The notes under the pieces were generated by a model. It was not told the DNA's origin and searched no databases. It saw only the letters and a program-made list of their open reading frames with translations. From NCBI GenBank assembly GCA_937988865.1, contig CALKHV010000031.1:1-35078 (forward strand): 35,078 bases of DNA. Reading direction: 5' to 3'. Within the stretch, counting starts at the first letter, position 1. Each line of letters starts with the position of its first letter. Shown piece after piece: positions 31,796 to 35,078 of the stretch. The translations under genes were made by a program, and so were the position numbers. Origin of the DNA: an uncultured Propionibacteriaceae bacterium. Its GTDB lineage: Bacteria; Actinomycetota; Actinomycetes; Propionibacteriales; Propionibacteriaceae.

Positions 31796-32931
31796 CGTTC
31801 GTCCCTGGGTGGGAGTGGGGTGGCGACGGCGGGGATGGCGACCACCAGCGCGAGCACGATCATGGCCGGGTGGAGCGTGGGCCAGGCCGCCGGTGAGATG
31901 GGGGGCAGCATCGCGTTGGGCTGGGTGTGGGCGAGCCAGCCTGCGATGGCGATGGCGGTTGCGCCACAGCCGAGCACGACCGCCTCGGGCCAGCCCCACG
32001 GATCGGGGCGGTAGCGGGTCACGGCGAGGCGGCGTCCGGAGCGTCTGAGTCCGACGACAGTCGCGACGACGCCCCCACCGAGGGCAAGCGCTCCCCAGCG
32101 TCCGGAACCGGGGACGCCAAGCAGGATGAAGGTGCCCAGTGTGACGCACATCAGTGCACCCATCAGCATGACCGAGGTGCCGCGACCGACGCGGCGCTGG
32201 TCGTGCGTGCGTCCGTAGCCGCGGGACTCCATGCCCGCGGCCAGCAGCAGGGAACGGTCGATGGCGTCCTCGAAGACGGGGATGACGACCGCAGTGACGG
32301 CGCGCCAACCCCGGGATGCCCCGCCCCTCAGACGACGCGCGCGTCGCACCCGGACGCCGGACTCGATGAGTTGGGGAGCGACCGAGAGTGCGATCACCAC
32401 GGCGACCGACAGTTCGTACAGGGCAGGAGGCACGGCCCGCAGGGCTCGCCTCGGGTTGGCCAGTGCGTTGGCGGCCCCGACGCAGATGAGCATGGCGGCG
32501 AGGCGACCTGCGTCCGAGATGGTGAAGAGGACAGCTTCGAGTGTGACGGGGCCGCCCAGGCTGATCCCCGCTGCCCAAGCGGGGAGTTGCACTTCGGGCA
32601 GGGTGAACAGGACCGTGCCCTCGCGCAGGCCGCCGACCGTGAGCTGGAAGAACATCCGGACGCCGATCACCATCAGGGCGAGCGTGAAGTACGCGCCCAC
32701 GCTGCGCGCCCAGGGCGCGGCGGTGCGGCGGGCCAGGACCACCCACACCACCGCGGCCACGACAAGGGTCAGCAGCAACAGGTTCCGCGTCAGGCTCACG
32801 GCCACCGCGGCCCCCAGTGCCCAGCCCCACCACCCCCACGGGTGGGTGGTGCGTCCCACGAGCCGGGTGTGGCTCGTGGGAGCGGGGGCCTCGACGATCG
32901 GACGCTCGACCCTGGCAACCTGCCGGGTCAT
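31792..32931 (-). CDS. ECF transporter transmembrane T component (CbiQ/EcfT family)
   Basis: 379 residues. The N-terminal ~30 residues are soluble and the rest is membrane-embedded. Family marks are the two coupling motifs: RRARRLRGGASRGW (the usual ARG-type helix) and AAGMESRGYGRTHDQRR (the second Ala-Arg-Gly-like motif), which grip the ATPases. Extra C-terminal helices make it longer than typical EcfT (about 265). ATG at 32931 is 4 nt after the upstream gene stop; codons further upstream are shadow reading of that gene. Confidence 0.86.
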   Translation of the reverse strand: MTRQVARVERPIVEAPAPTSHTRLVGRTTHPWGWWGWALGAAVAVSLTRNLLLLTLVVAAVVWVVLARRTAAPWARSVGAYFTLALMVIGVRMFFQLTVGGLREGTVLFTLPEVQLPAWAAGISLGGPVTLEAVLFTISDAGRLAAMLICVGAANALANPRRALRAVPPALYELSVAVVIALSVAPQLIESGVRVRRARRLRGGASRGWRAVTAVVIPVFEDAIDRSLLLAAGMESRGYGRTHDQRRVGRGTSVMLMGALMCVTLGTFILLGVPGSGRWGALALGGGVVATVVGLRRSGRRLAVTRYRPDPWGWPEAVVLGCGATAIAIAGWLAHTQPNAMLPPISPAAWPTLHPAMIVLALVVAIPAVATPLPPRDER

Positions 32932-32935
32932 CGCG

Positions 32936-33865
32936 TCACGAACGCCAGCGCGTCCGCAGGGCCACTCCGACGCCACCGAGGGCGAGGACGCCGACGGTCG
33001 TGAGGGTTCCCCAGGGGGTGCCGCGGTCGGGGGTGGCCGGGGTCGTTGCGGTTGCCTCGGCAGACGGGGCGTCCGAGGCTTCGAGGGTGGCGGATTGCGG
33101 CGCGGCGGAGGCCGACGTCCCGGCACTACTGGCCGCGGCCCCGGCCTTCGAGTCCATCGCGGACGGTGACCCGGGCCGCGTCGAGGTTGTTGCCTTCGAG
33201 GTTGTCGCCTTCGAGGTGGCGGCGTTCGACGTTGTCGCCGGACGCGTCGTGGAGGACGTCCGAGTGGATGTGGCGGTGGGCTTCGACGTGGTCGGCTTCG
33301 TGGTGGCCGTTGGCCTGGTCGTGGTTGCCGTCGGTTTGGTGGTTGCCGTCGGTTTCGTGGTGGCGGTCGGCTTGGTCGTGGCCGTCGGCTTTGTCGTAGT
33401 CGCAGTCGGTGCGGGTGCTGCGGCCGGCGACGGCGTCCAGGACGGCGGGTTCGCACCCGTGCCCCAGTTCCATGCCTCGACGTCACCAGCACGCGACTGG
33501 TGGATCCCTGCGCCCTCATTCGAGTAGCGCCAGGACGATCCGGTCCACAGCCAGTAGACCCAGTACGCCTGGACGGACGCCTTCGCCGGGCAGGTCGACG
33601 GCGTCGAGTTGATCTGGCAGATCATCGAACCTGAGTCGAACCCGACGGACGCGACCGCGCGGAGCACCTTGATACCGGTTCCCGGCATCACGCAGCCGGC
33701 TGCCACGGTCCCACCCTGGTGGGTGGCCTTGACGTAGACCTTCCCGGAGGCCTGACACGTGGCGTCCGCCGAACTCATGGGCAGGGTCGCCGCCCCGGCC
33801 GGCTGGCCGACGGCCAGCACGGCGCAGGACAGGACCGCCGCCAGGAAGGCAGCGAGTCGACGCAT
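32936..33865 (-). CDS. Secreted, membrane-anchored protein next to ECF genes (SCO2322-like)
   Basis: 309 residues. A signal peptide (1-25) leads to a compact domain (about 30-140) with four cysteines (C37, C58, C83, C92) and the aromatic motif YWVYWLWTGSSWRYSNEGAG...AGDVEAWNW (101-134). A Thr/Pro/Lys stalk (154-230) with TTKPTA hexapeptides follows, then an Ala/Ser region and one C-terminal helix (about 284-303) with an RTRWRS tail; there is no LPXTG. The arrangement resembles a family I recall as SCO2322-like, found beside ECF genes in Streptomyces. The aromatic-plus-GD motif is reminiscent of DUF4430, the beta domain of transcobalamin; that likeness is inference. ATG overlaps the preceding stop (TGATG). 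Confidence 0.72.
   Translation of the reverse strand: MRRLAAFLAAVLSCAVLAVGQPAGAATLPMSSADATCQASGKVYVKATHQGGTVAAGCVMPGTGIKVLRAVASVGFDSGSMICQINSTPSTCPAKASVQAYWVYWLWTGSSWRYSNEGAGIHQSRAGDVEAWNWGTGANPPSWTPSPAAAPAPTATTTKPTATTKPTATTKPTATTKPTATTTRPTATTKPTTSKPTATSTRTSSTTRPATTSNAATSKATTSKATTSTRPGSPSAMDSKAGAAASSAGTSASAAPQSATLEASDAPSAEATATTPATPDRGTPWGTLTTVGVLALGGVGVALRTRWRS
33176..33406 (-). repeat. Low-complexity repeats encoding a Thr/Pro stalk
   Basis: An 18-bp unit encoding TTKPTA occurs in about five near-perfect copies (TTKPTA, TTKPTA, TTKPTA, TTKPTA, TTTRPTA), followed by degenerate TSK/TST variants. It should form an extended, probably glycosylated wall-spanning stalk. Copy number may vary between strains through slippage. 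Confidence 0.75.
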
Positions 33866-35061
33866 CAGCGACGGCGTCCAGCTGCGAGGGCAGCCGCACC
33901 GGCGGCCGTGATCAGCAGCAGCGCGCCCAGGGGGGCGCTGTCGCTGTCACCCGTGTCGGGCAGGGGACGCGTGGTCGGCGAGCCGGAACCGCTCGTGTCG
34001 TCGGTGTCTGTGCCGTCGGTGTCTGAATCACCCGGGTCGACGGGGTCGGTCGGGTCCTCCGGATCAACCGGGTCGGTGATCACGATGGGTGAGAATTCGG
34101 CGGTGTTCAGGGTCACGCCGGCCAGGAGCAGCATGCCCTGCGCCGTCGCCGAGGTCTCGGGATCCGTCCCGTCGAGGCTGGCCGGGAGACCGGTGCCGCC
34201 GGCGAGCTCCTGCTGAGCAAGCATCCAGGAGACGGTGTCGGTGACGTCGACTCCGGCTTCGAGCAGTGCGCTGCCCAACAGGCCCGCGGAGTTGGCGGGC
34301 GACCAGGCGTCCCAGTAGCCGCCGGCGGTGAGGTTGTCGGCAGCCCATGCCTTCGCGAGGGCGATCGAGCCGGTGACGGCGTCCGAGGTGGGGAGCGACG
34401 TGAGAGCCATCAGGGCCATGCCGGTGGTGTCGGGGCTGGAGACGAACACGGGATTGTCCGGGTCGGTCCAGGCGTCGACGTAACCGAAGGCTCCCGAGGC
34501 ATCCTGCGAGGCGATCAGGGCGTCCACGGCCGCCTGGGGAACGTCAACGCCCGCCCTGCCCAGGGCGATGATCGCGAAACTCTGCGCGAACGTGTCGGCC
34601 AGGTCGGGGGTGGCGGCGAGGGCCGTGGTGATGATCGACACGAGGTCGACGCCGCCGAAGTCGGTGGGGTCGCCGCCCATGGTGACCGCTGCGATGGCGA
34701 GCTTGCCCGCGCGTCCCGGGTTCGTGGCGAAGGAGTTGGCCTGGCCGGCGAGCCACGTGGTAGCAGCCAGCGTCTCGGCCTGGTGCGTGCCGCTCGCGGC
34801 GAGCGCCACGATCGCATCGGCGGTGCCGGACGGGTCGGGGTCGCCGGTGAAGGAGCTGGTCAGGAAGGGGCCGTCGACGAACTGGCTGACCAGGTAGTCA
34901 GCGGCCTTCTCGGTCGACGCCGGGTTCGTCGGGTCGGCGGCGATGAACCGGACGGCGGGAGCAGCCGCGGGGGCCGCGTGCGCGACGGAGGGGAGGGCTT
35001 GGGCGCTGAAGGCGAGAACAGCCGCAAACCCGGCAACTGTGACCTTGCGTTTGAGGGACAT
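33865..35061 (-). CDS. LPXTG-anchored alpha-toroid (prenyltransferase/squalene-cyclase-like repeat) surface protein
   Basis: 398 residues. A signal peptide (cleavage after AHA, about 29) precedes an alpha/alpha repeat domain (about 48-322) with units such as SFAIIALGRAGVDVPQAAVDAL...QDASGAFGY and TTGMALMAL, the toroid pattern shared by squalene cyclases, complement C3d and intrinsic factor. A Pro/Asp linker (329-366) leads to the sortase signal LPDTG (367-371), a hydrophobic helix and RRR. It has no visible cyclase catalytic DxDD motif, so ligand binding is more likely than catalysis. It is first in the ECF operon. The sequence at the window edge repeats the first residues (MSLKSK before MSLKRK), so the real start may be the next codon pair upstream, just outside the window. 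Confidence 0.82.
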   Translation of the reverse strand: MSLKRKVTVAGFAAVLAFSAQALPSVAHAAPAAAPAVRFIAADPTNPASTEKAADYLVSQFVDGPFLTSSFTGDPDPSGTADAIVALAASGTHQAETLAATTWLAGQANSFATNPGRAGKLAIAAVTMGGDPTDFGGVDLVSIITTALAATPDLADTFAQSFAIIALGRAGVDVPQAAVDALIASQDASGAFGYVDAWTDPDNPVFVSSPDTTGMALMALTSLPTSDAVTGSIALAKAWAADNLTAGGYWDAWSPANSAGLLGSALLEAGVDVTDTVSWMLAQQELAGGTGLPASLDGTDPETSATAQGMLLLAGVTLNTAEFSPIVITDPVDPEDPTDPVDPGDSDTDGTDTDDTSGSGSPTTRPLPDTGDSDSAPLGALLLITAAGAAALAAGRRR

Positions 35062-35078
35062 CTTGCTCTTGAGGGACA

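Noticed and set aside
35062..35078. Cobalamin riboswitch ahead of the ECF operon
   Set aside because: The window ends within a few bases of the first gene, so its leader cannot be examined here.
1..35078. CRISPR arrays, insertion sequences, tRNA or rRNA genes
   Set aside because: No regularly spaced direct repeats, no transposase gene with terminal inverted repeats, and no cloverleaf or rRNA-like sequence was found on reading both strands.

Overview
The window is about two-thirds G+C, with dense coding, GTG and TTG starts, many ATGA, GTGA or TGATG overlaps, a resuscitation-promoting factor, an LPXTG surface protein and candidate leaderless promoters. Together these point to a high-GC Gram-positive (Actinomycetota). 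The superoxide dismutase and the folate-ligase gene fit the Propionibacteriales, but that placement is a guess from sequence memory.

Layout. (1) 42-1874 (-): a solute-binding lipoprotein. (2) 2271-6700 (+): secY-adk-map, the end of the spc ribosomal operon, followed by fhs. (3) 6709-12318: a LacI-type repressor divergent from rhamnulokinase and a GH78 alpha-L-rhamnosidase, with two matching operators between them. (4) 12340-16098 (+): prolyl oligopeptidase, a DUF1707 membrane protein, a YCII protein and an aldo/keto reductase; three of these starts sit 6-7 nt after a TANNNT box. (5) 16239-20085 (+): infA-rpmJ-rpsM-rpsK-rpsD-rpoA-rplQ, with its own promoter and ended by a strong terminator. 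In many actinobacteria infA directly follows map, so here about 11 kb of folate and sugar genes separates the two halves. (6) 20281-22976 (+): a TrpX-like ABC importer (lipoprotein, permease, ATPase). (7) 22992-23093: a non-coding stretch that folds on paper into a long closing stem with two arms. (8) 23145-24925 (+): a GT4 glycosyltransferase and a transglutaminase-like protein. (9) 24986-26943 (-): rpfB and a superoxide dismutase gene. (10) 27059-29439 (+): an ABC ATPase and permease pair. (11) 29424-35061 (-): a five-gene operon.

The most interesting system is region 11. In transcription order it encodes a secreted, LPXTG-anchored alpha-toroid (prenyltransferase/squalene-cyclase-like repeat) protein, a membrane-anchored secreted protein with a YWVYW...GDVEAWNW domain on a Thr/Pro stalk, and then ECF-transporter T, fused A-A' and S subunits. 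An alpha-toroid plus a small beta domain is also the architecture of animal intrinsic factor and transcobalamin. I infer a cell-surface ligand-capture device, possibly for a corrinoid, that feeds an ECF importer.

A second window-wide signal is the hexamer GGACGC/GCGTCC. By hand count it occurs several times more often than base composition predicts, on both strands and in all reading frames, and it forms the arms of four intergenic hairpins.
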